A stretch of 64,000 nt of DNA from Azolla caroliniana (GCA_043228905.1 JBHGNT010000005.1:23312001-23376000), one strand, 5' to 3'; shown: positions 31,547 through 42,460, numbered from the stretch's first letter. The notes: generated by a model not told the origin, from the letters alone. Translations and numbers: made by a program.

Positions 31547-31610
<64 letters not shown>
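31537..31610. repeat. (GA)n microsatellite in the G1 LTR
   Basis: A GTGA run changing into an uninterrupted AG repeat of about 55 bases. Confidence 0.95.
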
Positions 31611-31614
<4 letters not shown>

Positions 31615-31849
31615 TGATAACAAAAGATATATATTATGTTAAGAGAATATACAATAGTAGTTAGGAGGCTTAAGATTGGTGTTGAACCGATTTGGTTCGA
31701 AATAATGCCTTGTGCCTCCTTTTATAGTGTTCTCAGGAGTACTCTTGAAGTTTCTAGAATGTTCAAGAGAAATCTGGAATATACACCAATTTTCTATAGT
31801 AAAACTTAAATGAAAATAATATCATTTGTATTATAACACATAGTTATAT

Positions 31850-31884
31850 AGTCTAATGGTCAAGAGCTCGACCCATGTAACATA
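31850..31884 (+). ncRNA. Half of the G1 tRNA-like module
   Basis: TCTAATGGTCAAGAGCTCGACCC matches the left half of 10727-10792 and is cut in the anticodon-like loop by the junction with G3. Confidence 0.5.
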
Positions 31885-31889
31885 TATCA

Positions 31890-32326
31890 CAGTTGTGAAC
31901 ATACTCCTCAACAAAATGACGAAGGCGGGGCCACCAATAGTGTCGAGAAATTAATTCTAGAGTTTTGCGAACTCCAAAATGACCAACCATTGGTGAGTCA
32001 TGGCAATGTTGTAAAACTTGTAGTCATGGGGGACCATCATGAACATACAATAGGTTTTGCCGAAACAGAAAATCACCATGCCAATAGAACTGACGATTGT
32101 CGTTACAAGAGTTTTTCGGCTGTGAGCAAGAAGCACGATCCGGGACGATATGATCCAAAACATCCTTGGCGAATTCATCAGTGGCCATATGATCTCGAAT
32201 GGAATCAAGAAGAGTGGAATCTTCAAGCATTGTTATGGCATTAACTACCATTAATCGTAGGTGATTAGGACCCAAAAGGATTTGTTTTTGACGCTCGAAT
32301 GTAGGTTCCCCTGGACGAAGATCCAT
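31890..32326 (-). pseudogene. G3 linker and integrase zinc finger
   Basis: The frame 32326-32024 (DLRPGEPTFERQKQILLGPN, NDNRQFYWHGDFLFRQNLLY) is the RNase H-integrase linker. A shifted frame continues HDSPMVGHFGVRKTLELISR, HYWWPRLRHFVEEYVHNCD: three of the four HHCC ligands. It stops there, at the G1 junction. Confidence 0.8.
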
Positions 32327-32362
32327 ATAAGAGCGCTGACAAAGAGCATCTGCTTTGGCTTG

Positions 32363-33000
32363 CTACATCCCAAGGCGATATATGATGACAAAGTCGAAGT
32401 GAGTCAAAAATTGCGCCCACCAGACTTGTCGCCGACTCAAGACTCGAGCATGTTGAAAATATGTCAGGTTCTTATGATCGTTGTAAACAATGATCTGCTG
32501 AGAAGAACCTTCTAGAAAATGTCGCCATTGTTGAAAAGAATCCACAATTGCAAGAGTTCTTTGTCATGGATCTCGTGGTTAATCTCTGCAGCTTCAAACT
32601 TTCGGGAATGAAAGGCGACAGGGTGTAGTTGTCCATCATCTCCAGTTTGCTATAGGACACTCCCTAGTGCAAAATCGGATACATCGGCTTCAAGGATGAA
32701 GCGTTTTGTTGGGTTGACATGTACTAAGATAAGTGTCGTTATAAACACTCATTTTAATCTTTCGAATGCCTCGATTGCATCTGAACTCCATATAAATGGC
32801 TGATTCTTGTGTGTGAGTTGAGTGAGCGGAAGCACGACCTTGGAATAATCTTTAATAAATTTTCGATACAAATTTGCAAACTTGAGAAAACACTGCATAT
32901 TGCACACTGAAAGGGGTGTTTGCCACTCTAAAATTGCTTGTACCTTCATGGGGTCCATAACAATACCATCTGATGATACAACATACCCCAAAAATTCCAC
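32363..33000 (-). pseudogene. G3 RT thumb and RNase H
   Basis: MEFLGYVVSSDGIVMDPMKV, FLKFANLYRKFIKDYSKVVL and WSSDAIEAFERLK lead into RNase H (about 32545-32740: [24 protein letters not shown] shifted, [20 protein letters not shown]). Frameshifts lie near 32740 and 32560. Confidence 0.82.
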
Positions 33001-33051
33001 TTGATCCTGGCCGAAACTACACTTTTCTAATTTTGCGTAGAGACCATATTC

Positions 33052-33822
33052 TCAGGGTCGACGCAGTACCTGACGAACATGTTCATCATGCTCCTCCTGG
33101 GTGTTTGAGTAGATTAGAATATCATCCAGGTAAACTATAGTGAAGATATCGAGAAAATCTCGAAAAATATCATTCGTCATATGTTGGAAAATTGCAGGTG
33201 CATTCGTGAGACCGAATGGCATCACAATATACTCAAAATGGCCATAGAGAGTGCGAAAAGTTGTCTTCCATTCATCCCCCGGGCGAATCCGAACTAGATT
33301 ATATGCACCACGAAGGTCTAACTTTGTGATATATTTTGCTCCATTGAGACATCCCAAAAGATTCAGGATTAACGATAGAGCATATCTATTCCGGATAGTC
33401 ACTTTGTTTAGCTCTCGATAATCCACGACAAACCGAAGAGTCCCATTCTTTTTCTTGACGAAGAAGATAGGTGCGCCCGCAGGGGATCTAGAATGTCAAA
33501 TGAATCCATTTGCCATATTCTCATCAATATATTCCCGCAAAGTCTCTAGCTCTATAGGGGAGAGATTATAAATCGGGCCCCATGTAGGTTCTTTCCCTGG
33601 TTGTAAGTCAATAGGGCAGTCATATGGCCGATGCTCTGGCAATGTATTGGCCTTCACCTTATCAAAGACATCTGAGAACTCTTTGTATTTCTCTGGTAGT
33701 TTAATGTCCGCTTCATGTAAAGTGGATGATAGAGTTGCTACTATTGCGAAGACGAACATGGCCTTGTTCCCCCTTCCTCATGCAACTGTCGTAGAGAGAT
33801 GGTCGATAACTCAGGGGATCTA
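33052..33822 (-). pseudogene. G3 reverse transcriptase N-terminal and palm
   Basis: The frame 33759-33496 reads [20 protein letters not shown] and LSPIELETLREYIDENMANG. The frame 33426-33052 reads [40 protein letters not shown] and [20 protein letters not shown] (YLDD). Upstream, SPELSTISLRQLHEEG up to 33822 is still G3; beyond it the LTR of D begins. Confidence 0.85.
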
Positions 33823-33832
33823 GAACACTGTG

Positions 33833-33880
<48 letters not shown>

Positions 33881-34408
33881 CAGAACAATTTGATTATAAC
33901 ACCAATAACGATTACAACCGGCACACCGGCAACGGACCCAACACGGGAGCCCACACACACACACATAGATGTCACACGCCAAGTACAGAAACGCGAAGGG
34001 AGAGCCTCTGATGGAAGCGCACGGGCTGTCCACGAAGCAAAGGCTACGATCTCCAAAACCCGCAAAGAATGACAACCAAAGGAGGAGAGAGAGAGCTTGG
34101 TACACGGTCCGGCAACAGTTCGTCCTCGCTAATGCACGATATCTTCTGTTCTTCCTTCTCTACTTCCTTATATAGGTTGTTGGGGAGAGTCTGTTCTCCT
34201 TCACTCATAGTCAGATTACTTTATTCTCTGTCCCTTCAGATAGAGATACACATTGATTTCCTAATAAATGTGCCGCGCCTAGTATATTTACATTAGCTGC
34301 CCTACACATAATTATGTACAAGTTATCAATTCACACGCCCACACATGGAAGGGCCGGTTCGTGCACGGTTTCTCTCGTTTCCTCCTAGGGATGGTTTTCT
34401 CCACGACA
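33823..34408 (-). repeat. D 3' LTR, end deleted
   Basis: It starts TGTCGTGGAGAAAACC (minus, 34408) and matches the D 5' LTR, with one (AG)n run at 33835-33877 and TATATAGG at about 34160. Similarity ends at GAACACTGTGAACG near 33825, so roughly 90 bases of the LTR end are gone. Confidence 0.8.
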
Positions 34409-34420
34409 TCCATCCCCCCC
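34409..34420 (-). other. D polypurine tract
   Basis: GGGGGGGATGGA on the minus strand, directly before the LTR. B is inserted 8 bases further upstream. Confidence 0.8.
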
Positions 34421-34428
34421 AAACGCGC

Positions 34429-35086
34429 TGTCATGAAGAAAACCGGGCATAGGCGGAATCAGACAAAAAGGCGCATGAACCGGCTCTTACATGAATGGAC
34501 GCGTGAATTGATATCTTGATATTGATTCCTAAATGGATCGGCGGATGTAAATACCAAGTAGTACACATTTATTAGGGGATTGTACGTATCTCTGTCAAGA
34601 ATGGACAGGGAATAAAGCGATTTGACTAGGGAAAAAGGGGCACCCCCTTTTGGGAACTATTTAAGGAGAGGTAAGTGGGAGAAGGAGATATCGCGCGTTG
34701 GCGAGGACGAAGTGCTGCTGCAGAACTGAGTGCCGAGCTCTCTCTTCTCCTCCTCCGGTCGTTGGTCTCTGTGTGTGTCGGGAGTTCGTTGCCTCTGCTT
34801 CGTTGACAGCCCGTGTGCTTCAAGCAGAGGTTCTCCCCTTTTTGTTTCCTGGAGTCGTGTGGTTGTCGTCTGTGTGCGTGAGTAGGACCCCGTGTCAGGT
34901 CCATTACCGGGTTGCCGGTTGTAACTGTTCGAGTTGTAAGCTATTGATTATAGTAATCGGATTCCTGTTTTCTTGCTCTTAATTTCTCTCTGTCTCTGTC
35001 TCTGTCTGTCTGTCTGTCTCTCTCTCCTTGGTCCAAGACCCTCGTGGTCCCGCCTCTTCCTACACGCGAACGCAAACTTTGCGACA
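34429..35086 (+). repeat. B 5' LTR
   Basis: TGTCATGAAGAAAACCGG ... AACTTTGCGACA. A TATTTAAGGAG core lies at about 34660, and a TCTCTGTCTCTGTC tract at 34985-35028. PBS follows after four bases. Confidence 0.92.
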
Positions 35087-35090
35087 TCTT

Positions 35091-35107
35091 TGGTGAACCC
35101 GACGTGA
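35091..35107 (+). other. B primer-binding site
   Basis: TGGTGAACCCGACGTGA. The same site with T for C at one position lies at E (51933-51949, minus) and D (about 60334-60350, minus). I cannot name the tRNA with certainty. Confidence 0.8.
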
Positions 35108-35130
35108 AAAGGCGGCAAAGGAGTCGAAAG

Positions 35131-36585
35131 ATGAGGGGATCGGAGCTAGTAGAGGCAATGGCGGTAGCTGTCGACCGGCTAGTAAGCGCTCGCGAGGGGA
35201 CGAGTACCCTCGACAGAGCCATCGAATGGATCATCGGCACTATAGGCCGGTTCGGAGGGAAAGACGCCACAAGTTATTTGGAGGCTTACCGGGCCGAAAT
35301 GATCATGAGGGATATCCAGGAGGACAAGCGGCTGTCCGGATTCCCTCGGGTGGTGACGCCGAGCATCCATATGGAGGTGCTCGAGGTGTTGGCCGGATGC
35401 CAGACTTAGGAGGAGTTCGAGCTGCAGCTCCTCGAGAAGTACGGGTTTGATGACTCGCTTCGGCTGTCGAGGCGGGATTTCATGGCGTGGGTGGAAAGCT
35501 CCGGAAAAGGGAGGAACACGTCGGCGCTCCTCCAGGAGTTCGAAAAACAGTTCGCGCGGCTATCGACGCTAGACCGAACCGTGCTCGAAACGAGTCGAGT
35601 ACTACTGTTTGTCAAGTCGGTAGACGCGCTCGATAGGGAAAAGGTGGGTCCCCTATTGGAAACGGACGAAGGGCTCACGGTAGACTGGGCCGTGGTAAAA
35701 CGGGTCTGCAGCCGTTTCGACAAACGGCGCGATTGGAGCGATGGAAGCTCGTCGGGGTCAGGGCCAGTCCCGGTGGGGAGGCTCGAGGAGCTGGTATCGG
35801 TGCTAGCCGGTAGGAAGGAAGAGACCCGAATATGGCTGGAGTCGGGGTCAGCATCGAATGAAGTAGTCAGAGGCCCATCCGGAGGAGCGGCTCTGGAGGA
35901 GCTGACACAGATGGTGCGCGATCTGCAGATCGCACAAGCACGAAGAGACAGCGGCGAACAACCTCGCGACCGGAGGCCGCCAGCTGGGCAGCGGTGCATG
36001 TAGTGTGACGTGATCGGTCACATTCGGAAGGATTGCGCGGATTTCGCCGACGCGCTCAGGTCCAACGTGGTGTACCTCTGGAACGGGCGTGTGCACGCGA
36101 GCGAGACCCGGAGAGCCCTAGAACTAAATACGGGGCGCGGTGGAATGAAGAGGTTGATGGAAGAGGCCGCAGCACGACATGTTGAAGCTGTTAACTACTC
36201 TGTGTCGGCGGGAATTCGGGTTGGGGGCGACGAGTCCCAAAAGGTAAAGGACTCTGGATTCTGGCCGCTAGTGCTAGAAGGCTTCTTCGGAGTTCGGCTG
36301 AAAAAGGAAGAGGCGGACCGCGCGGAACAACGGGTCCAGGAGGTCACCGGTTGGGACGATCCGGTCAGAGAGAAAACGGGCTTCGTAGAAGCCGCTTGCC
36401 AGAACTACGAGGTTCTGGTGGAAGAAAACCGGGCAGGAAAGGCCAGGGGGGTGGGCCCCCCGCAGAGGTTTGAGACCCGGTTCGAACCGAAACCGACTAG
36501 TGCTGGCAACCCAGGTGCGCCGGACGAAAAGAAGCAGGCGGGGTTTCGGTTGAGCACCGAAATCGAAAGGACCACAGACCTGTGA
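35131..36585 (+). pseudogene. B gag
   Basis: Start ATG 35131 (MRGSELVEAMAVAVDRLVSA), as in E and D. Conserved blocks: IGRFGGKDATSYLEAYRAEM, SRRDFMAWVESSGKGRNTSA, LSTLDRTVLETSRVLLFVKS and LTVDWAVVKRVCSRFDKR. The zinc knuckle CMxCDVIGHIRKDC (about 35996-36037) has a TAG in place of Trp (Trp in E). Other breaks: TAG near 35407 and TGA at about 36583. A long basic/acidic region with VSAGIRVGGDESQ follows; it has no motif I can name. Confidence 0.85.
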
Positions 36586-37200
36586 AAGGTCCTGGAGGAA
36601 CGTATCCTCGACAGCAAAGTGGAGTTGTCGCTGAGGGAAAAGCTCGGGATCACCAAGGAGTTCCACGACTCCATCGTAGACTTGGTGAAGAGGAAAAGGC
36701 TGTCGACAGAGCCAAAGCCGGAGAAGCCGATGGAAGTGCAAACGACACACATAGAGGACGTGGCCGTAGAAGACGAGTTGGCGGAAAGCCACTACACGAA
36801 GCCGCACTGGGCCAGGGCAACTACGGAAACCCCTATGCGGATCGGCGACATGGATCCGAAATCAACCTGATATCCATGGATTTCTACAAGAGGGGTAAAT
36901 GGCCGATCAACACCAAGCACGGGTGGAAGATACGCGCGGCAACGCGTGCTACAGAGGAGTTGCATGGGGCGTGCCCGAATATACGCGTAAAGGTCAGTGA
37001 CGTCGAGATAGATCAACATTTCTTCATGCAGGAAACATCCTCGCACCCGGCGATTCTCGGCGAACCATACATTACGGCAGCACGCATGGAGACGAAAGTG
37101 CTGGACAACGGTTTGGCGTACGCGCGCATCAAGAGCCAGGACGGTCGGCATTCCATCTAATTCATGACCATACGACCGAACCATGAGAGGAATCGCGAGA
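36586..37200 (+). pseudogene. B protease region
   Basis: KVEL SLREKLGI-type linker, then (shifted) RHGSEINLISMDFYKRGKWP, ATRATEELHGACPNIRVKVS and TSSHPAILGEPYITAARMET. The active Asp lies in a damaged stretch (CGA/GGCATGGATCC), and the lineage motif is DHGSE. A stop lies near 37158. Confidence 0.8.
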
Positions 37201-37785
37201 CCCTCGGCGGCGGCAACCGAGGGGATTTTTAGAGAGGGCTATCAAGGTGTGGGGCCGCGGTAGCCCGGACGTACCGGAAGAACCCCACACATGTACAGTA
37301 GATAGGAAGTTTTGGTTCTCCGAAAACGGAGGTTGTACTATAACCAACGTCAGTGGCCGGGAGAGGAAGCGAGCGGAGCAGCAGCTCAGGGGATGCGAAG
37401 TCCTCTTCCTCGACGACACCTTGGGCGAACTGCCAAAGGTGATCGGTGAAGACCTTAGAGAACACCGGACCGTTCCGGTAGGGTCAATGGGAATGTACGA
37501 AGTCATCGCGGACTTTGGGGAAAGGATCGGGTCGGATTGGACGGCCCGCGTGGATACAAAGCACAAGACTGTGGACCGGAAGGTGAGGCCAGTAGCGGCA
37601 CCCTTCCGGAGGGCAGCGAGGAGCGGATAAAAGGGGTCACGTCGGACCCGAGTTTACGGAATCCGGCTGGCATAGGGCACCAGTTCATCGACATAACGCT
37701 ACGAGAGCTCAAGGTTGGTGGGGGTGGCTTTCTACTGCGGCGGAGGAGGACAGGTTTCGGAGAATGCTCGGAAGGCATAGGAAAG
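37201..37785 (+). pseudogene. B protease-RT linker
   Basis: GCTITNVSGRERKRAEQQLR, VLFLDDTLGELPKVIGEDLR and KHKTVDRKVRPVAAPF match the linkers of D and E, then (shifted) VTSDPSLRNPAGIGHQFIDI and LKVGGGGFLL. It is interrupted by the segment at 37786. Confidence 0.75.
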
Positions 37786-37952
37786 TTCACATCCTCACAA
37801 CTTTTGTAGAACCTTTCAAATATATTGCTTATGCTATTTTGGAGTCTTTTTTACGCCAAGACTTGCAATTGTTATGCATCATGAATGTGCAATATCCCCA
37901 AAATAACTCTAGGTTTTATGACAGTGGAATCCGTGTCTTTAGTATTGGAAAG
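37786..37952 (+). other. 167-bp foreign AT-rich segment in B pol
   Basis: D, E and A read GGCACGAGAAAGCCTTCGCG here without interruption. B has an extra 167 bases starting after GGAAAG (37780-37785) and ending with a second GGAAAG (37947-37952). The inserted DNA is AT-rich, unlike the rest of B, has no terminal inverted repeat I can see, and stays open in the local frame (FVEPFKYIAYAILESF...). It could be a captured host fragment, filler DNA from break repair, or a small transposon. Confidence 0.7.
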
Positions 37953-38860
37953 CCTTCGCGTTCTCGCCGGAGGAGATCGGGTGCGTGGACCCGACGATCG
38001 TCGAACCGATAGTGATCTTCACGGAACCGCATGTACCGTGGAATCTGAAACCGATTCTAGTGCCGAGAGCTCACATCCCAAAGTTGATGGAGCTTCTGAA
38101 GCAAAAGGTGGAGATGGGCATCCTCGAACCGTCGAGTGCCCCGTATTCGAATCGGTGGTTTACGATGCCGAAGAAGAACAGCACACTGCGCTTCATTCAG
38201 GACCTGCAACCAGTCAACAAGGTGACCATCCGTAACGCAGGAATCAGACCGACCATAGATGAGTTCGCGGAGGCCTTCGCCTGAAGGTCGATTTACTCTG
38301 TTGTTGATCTATACTCGGGGTACGATCAGTTCCAACTAGCCGTGGAGAGCAGAGACATTACGACGATGTGGACTCCTCTCGGCCTAGTGCGGATGTGTAC
38401 CCTACCACAAGGAGAGACAAACTTAGTGGCTCACATGGTGAACACGATGAACAAAGTGCTCAGGGATTGTATCCCGGACATCACCATGTCATTCTTAGAT
38501 GACATCCCGATCAGGGGATGGCCGATGGAGGAAAAGGACGAGGCAATCGGGCCTGACAGCTGTCGGAATTTCGTGATGACTCACATCGATGACTGCGAGA
38601 AGGTGCTGCAGAGACTAGAAGGCGCGAGGCTCACCTTCTCCAGGGAAAAATCGGCCTTCGGGCAATCAGAGATCATGGTCGTCGGGCACCTACGCAGACC
38701 ATACAGTCAGAAACCGTCTCCGGCCAAGGTGGAAGCCATCTCCGCGATGAAGCAAGACTGCAATTCGGTCACGGAGGTCCGCAGATTCTTGGGAGCATGC
38801 GCGTTCTACCACATCTGGATCCCGCACTACGCACATGTCGCTGAACCCCTCTACGAACTA
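37953..38860 (+). pseudogene. B reverse transcriptase
   Basis: VIFTEPHVPWNLKPILVPRA, SNRWFTMPKKNSTLRFIQDL, a TGA near 38282 (Gly expected in FAGRSIYSV), VVDLYSGYDQFQLAVESRDI, CTLPQGETNLVAHMVNTMNK, MSFLDDIPIRGW (FLDD active site) and VRRFLGACAFYHIWIPHYAH. It would copy RNA to cDNA. It is otherwise open from 38342 into RNase H. Confidence 0.88.
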
Positions 38861-39697
38861 TTGAAAAAGGGGCGTAGCTTTGAGTGGAGGACGGAGCACA
38901 TGGAGTCGGTACAGAGACTAAAGGAGGCGCTTACGGTAGCGTTGGCTCTCCGTAAAGCGGTTTACGGCAAGGACGTTCCCATTTGCGTGACGGTGAACAC
39001 CAGCCCGACCGGGATCGGGTGGATAATCAGTCAGGAGGACAAGGACGACGTACGATTCCCGATCCGGTTCGGGGCGAAGGTATTGAGCGAGCAGCAGCGA
39101 GGATACGCCCAAGTTAAGCGCGAGCTTTGGGGTGTCGTTTCGGCAGTCAAGGCCGACAAGGACTATCTGATCGGGACAGAGGTGATCATCAAGGCGGACT
39201 GCCTGCCGATACTCGGAATGGTTTTCGGATGCGTGACGCCGGACCTAGCAATGCTCCGGTGGATAGCGTACACTAAGTCCCTGAACCCAGAGATATGGCA
39301 CATCTCCGAAAAGAATAACGCCATGGCCGACATGCTTTCGAGTGCAAGGTTCAACGACGAAGACGTGGTTTCGGATGACGAAGAAGTCGGCGAGGACTTC
39401 TTCGGGTCGGCTAACGTAGCGACGAGGGAAAGGGACACTCTGGCGCTTAACGAATTTGACGAAAGCAGGTACGACGGGGAGTGGCTCCAAATCGGGAGGT
39501 TCCTACGGACGATGACACCGGACGCAGCATGGACGAGAGAAGAGGTGAGCCACGTACGGAAGAAGGCGTGCCGATTCTTCCTACGGGACAAGTGCATATG
39601 GAGGCACCCAAAGAAGAGAAACGGCATCCCGCTTCGAGTAGTGACAAAGAAAGAAGAACAAGAGGAACTACTGGCGGCATTTCACGAGAGTCCCTAG
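38861..39697 (+). pseudogene. B RNase H and linker
   Basis: ICVTVNTSPTGIGWIISQED has Asn where the first catalytic Asp (VDTSP) should be. YAQVKRELWGVVSAVKADKD (Glu), VIIKADCLPILGMVFGC (Asp) and IWHISEKNNAMADMLSSARF (Asp) follow, then the linker RKKACRFFLRDKCIWRHPKK. The open frame ends at a TAG in HESPWAGH. Confidence 0.87.
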
Positions 39698-40500
39698 GCC
39701 GGGCACCGCGGAACGTGGGCCACGTTCGAGAAGCTGAAGGAGAAGTACTGGTGGTCGGGGCTGTACCAGGACGTGCATCGGTTTGTAACGACTTGCGAAA
39801 GCTGCCAGATGAACTCCATAGTCCGACACCGGGACGAGCTACACCCGACCTACCCGCCTACAGTCCATTTCAAGTGGATGGTGGACCTGGTGACGATGCC
39901 GATGGGAGTAGGACAGATGCGGTACCTGGTGCTTGCACGGGAAGACTTAACGAAGCAGGTGGAAGGCCGTGCACTGCAGAGCAAGACAACCGCGGCGATA
40001 TGCCGGTTCCTGATCAAAGAAGTAGTGTGTCCGTACGAGTGCGTCGAGAGGATCGTGGCGGACCGGGGAGAGCTGGATGCGCGGGAGGCTGAGGAGCTGT
40101 TCGATCGGCTAGGCGTCAAACTCTCCCTCACTACGGCGTACAATCCGAAGGCGAACGGAAAGGTAGAACGTGGGCACGGGCCGATCGTAAAGGCGTTGGT
40201 GCGTGCATGCGGAGGGCAGGTCGGGAATTGGCCGTGACTCCTTCCTTACGCACTATGGGTGGACCGAACTACGCACAGTTCGGTGACAGGGTTTATGCTG
40301 GCTGAGCTGATGTACGGATAGAAGCCGATCATGCCGGTGGAACGGACGGTTTCTTCATGGGGGGCGGTAGATTGGAAGGATGAAATGAGCCGGGAGGAGT
40401 TGTTGGCGGCACGGATTCAGCAACTCGAGCGGAGGCCGGAGGACGTGAAACGGGGGAAGGAAAAGTTGCGAGCGGCAAGGGAATAGAACAAGAACCTGTT
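39698..40500 (+). pseudogene. B integrase
   Basis: AGHRGTWATFEKLKEKYWWS and FVTTCESCQ (zinc finger), FKWMVDLVTMPMG (Asp), RIVADRGELDAREAEELFDR (Asp) and YNPKANGKVERGHGPIVKAL (Glu). A TGA near 40236 and TAGs near 40319 and 40484 break the C-terminal half (LWVDRTTHSSVTGFM-like, EEL LAARIQQLERRPEDV). Confidence 0.87.
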
Positions 40501-40819
40501 CAACCGGATGCACCGGTTGCGACCAAAGAAGATCGAGGAAGGCGACTGGGTCTTGGTATACGACAGTAGCCTCGACAATCAGCACAAGGCGATGCGAAAG
40601 TTCGCTAGAAGATGGTTCGGGCCCTACACGGTGACGAGCGCGAACAACAACGGCACGTACCACCTCGCGGAGCTTGACGGGACACAGTTAGCAGTGCCGA
40701 TGTCCGGGAAGCGGATCAAAGCGTTCAAGAAGCGGTTCGAAGACGAGCTGGAGCCTGCGAGCGGGATCGACAACGACGATCAGTTTGGGCCCGGCGGAGA
40801 ATCGGAGAACGACGAGTGA
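40501..40819 (+). pseudogene. B pol C-terminus
   Basis: HRLRPKKIEEGDWVLVYDSS, RRWFGPYTVTSANNNGTYHL, AVPMSGKRIKAFKKRF and an acidic tail ending near 40819. It is an SH3-like integrase tail; no chromodomain. Confidence 0.82.
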
Positions 40820-40876
40820 CGCTGGTTTTCTTCGGTATCTACCCGTCTCTGGCGCATGTCGGTGGATGCGCGGTTT

Positions 40877-40888
40877 GGTGGGGGTGGA
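40877..40888 (+). other. B polypurine tract
   Basis: GGTGGGGGTGGA, directly before the 3' LTR. Confidence 0.85.
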
Positions 40889-41454
40889 TGTCGTGAAGAA
40901 AACCGGCCATAGGCGGAATCATACAAAAAGGCGCATGAACCGGCTCTTACACGGATGGACGCGTGAATTGATATCTTGATATTGATTCCTAAATGGATCG
41001 GCGGATGTAAATACCAAGTAGTACACATTTATTAGGGGATTGTGCGTATCTCTGTCAGGAAGGGACAGGGAATAAAGCGATTTGACAAGGGAAAAAGGGG
41101 CACCCCCTTTTGGGAACTATTTAAGGAGAGGTAAGTGGGAGAAGGAGATATCGCGCGTTGGCGAGGACGAAGTGCTGATGCAGAACCGAGTGTCGAGCTC
41201 TCTCTTCTCCTCCTCCGATCGTCCTTCTCTGTGGGTGTCGGGAGTTCGCTGCCTCTGCTTCGTTGACAGCCCGTGTGCTTCAAGCAGAGGTTCTCCCCTT
41301 TTTGTTTCATGCAGTCGTGTGGTTGTCGTCTGTGTGCGTGAGTAGGACCTCGTGTCAGGTCCATTACCGGGTTGCCGGTTATAACTGTTCGAGTTGTAAG
41401 CTATTGATTATAGTAATCAGATTCCTGTTTTCTTGCCCTTAATTTCTCTCTGTG

Positions 41455-41507
<53 letters not shown>

Positions 41508-41566
41508 TTGGTCCAAGACCCCCGTGGTCCCGCGTCTTCCTACACGCGAACGCAAACTTCGTGACA
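40889..41566 (+). repeat. B 3' LTR
   Basis: TGTCGTGAAGAAAACCGG ... AACTTCGTGACA. It matches the 5' LTR except for scattered changes and a longer (CT)n run (41457-41503). Confidence 0.92.
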
Positions 41567-41572
41567 ACGCGT

Positions 41573-42460
41573 CCACCGGTACGTGCCAGATACAACACTT
41601 GCCAGAGAAAACCGGCCCGCTATCACCCGTCGCTGCCCGAATCATCATTCGTTTCGAGCCGGTTGTCGTCGTCAATTGCGCATTCCGGGTTTGGCTCTTC
41701 CTCTTGCCGCTTCTTGAATACCTTGACCCTTTTCCCTACTACCGGCACCACCATCCGTGTCCCGTCGAGGTCCGCGAGATGGTACGTGCCGTTGTCGTTC
41801 GCACTCGTTACCGCATAGGGCCCGAACCACCTCCTCACAAACTTACGCACCACCTTGTGCTGATTGTTGAGGCTGATGTCGTACACTAGCACCCAGTCAC
41901 CTTCCTCGATCTTCTTCGGCCTCAGTCGGTGAGTACGGTCGAACTGACCTTTGTTCTTTTCTCGTGTTGTACGTAGCCTTTCCTTCGCCCACTCCACGTC
42001 TTCCGATCTTCGCTCGAGTTGTCGGATTCTTGCTGCCAGCAACTCTTCCCGGCTCATCTCATCCTTCCAGTCCATCGCGGCCGACGAAATGATTGTTTTC
42101 TCCGCCGGCATGATTGGCTTCTGCCCGTACATCAGCTCCGCTGGCATGAACCCCGTCACCAAACTGTGCGTAGTTCGATCCGCCCATAGTGCGTAAGGAA
42201 GGAGCCGCGGCCAATTCCCGGCTTGTCCTTCGGATGCACGTACTAACGCCTTCACAATGGGCCCGTGACCACGCTCTACCTTCCTGTTAGCCTCCGGATT
42301 GTACGCCATAGTAAGGGAGAGTTTGACCCCCAGTTGGTCAAACAGCTCTTCAGCCTCTTGCGCGTCTAGTTCTCCGCGGTCGGCCACGATCTTTCCCACG
42401 CACCCGTACCGGCACACCACTTCTTCGATTAGAAATCGGCACACGGCCGCTGTCATTTTG
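41573..42460 (-). pseudogene. D integrase C-terminal part
   Basis: The 277-residue frame (42456-41623) carries CGYGCVGKIVADRGELDAQE-like blocks (Asp), AYNPEANRKVERGHGPIVKA (Glu), LPYALWADRTTHSLVTGFMP, THRLRPKKIEEGDWVLVYDI and RRWFGPYAVTSANDNGTYHL, ending in an acidic tail. Its first catalytic Asp lies just upstream (WMVDLLTMPMG, about 42550) after a TAG. Confidence 0.85.

Larger units (their letters stand above)
10630..31884 (-). mobile_element. Ty3/gypsy chromovirus G1 (nested host of A and C1)
   Basis: Removing A (18975-29283) and C1 (13310-18816) joins the pieces in order on the minus strand: truncated 5' LTR 31410-31884, gag 30187-31310, protease 29741-30160, RT 29244-29573, RT 18822-18974, RT/RNase H 12450-13304, integrase 11535-12020, chromodomain about 10810-11117, PPT and truncated 3' LTR. 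Frames resume exactly at the target duplications of the inserted elements. Stops and shifts make it inactive. Its chromodomain and gag resemble Tcn1-type chromoviruses as I know them. Confidence 0.85.
31410..31884 (-). repeat. G1 5' LTR, truncated at its start
   Basis: It ends TTCGTGACA on the minus strand just before the leader of gag. It includes the (AG)n run and a block shared with 10630-10770. The first ~45 bases of the LTR (with half of the tRNA-like module) are missing; the junction with G3 integrase lies at about 31884. I cannot assign a PBS with confidence: the following bases read ATTTGAACCAATTTTTGG. Confidence 0.75.
34429..41566 (+). mobile_element. Ty3/gypsy element B, inserted at the D 3' end
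   Basis: LTRs at 34429-35086 and 40889-41566, PBS and PPT adjacent, gag-pol on the plus strand. Flanking 4 bases are GCGC (34425-34428) and ACGC (41567-41570), a TSD with one change. D sequence (AAACGCG / CGTCCACCGG) continues across. Some ten stops and a 167-bp insertion inactivate it. LTRs differ by a few percent by eye. Confidence 0.92.

Noticed and set aside
35406-35999. A 197-codon frame antisense to B gag
   Set aside because: Serine-rich shadow of the gag frame; no motif or promoter.
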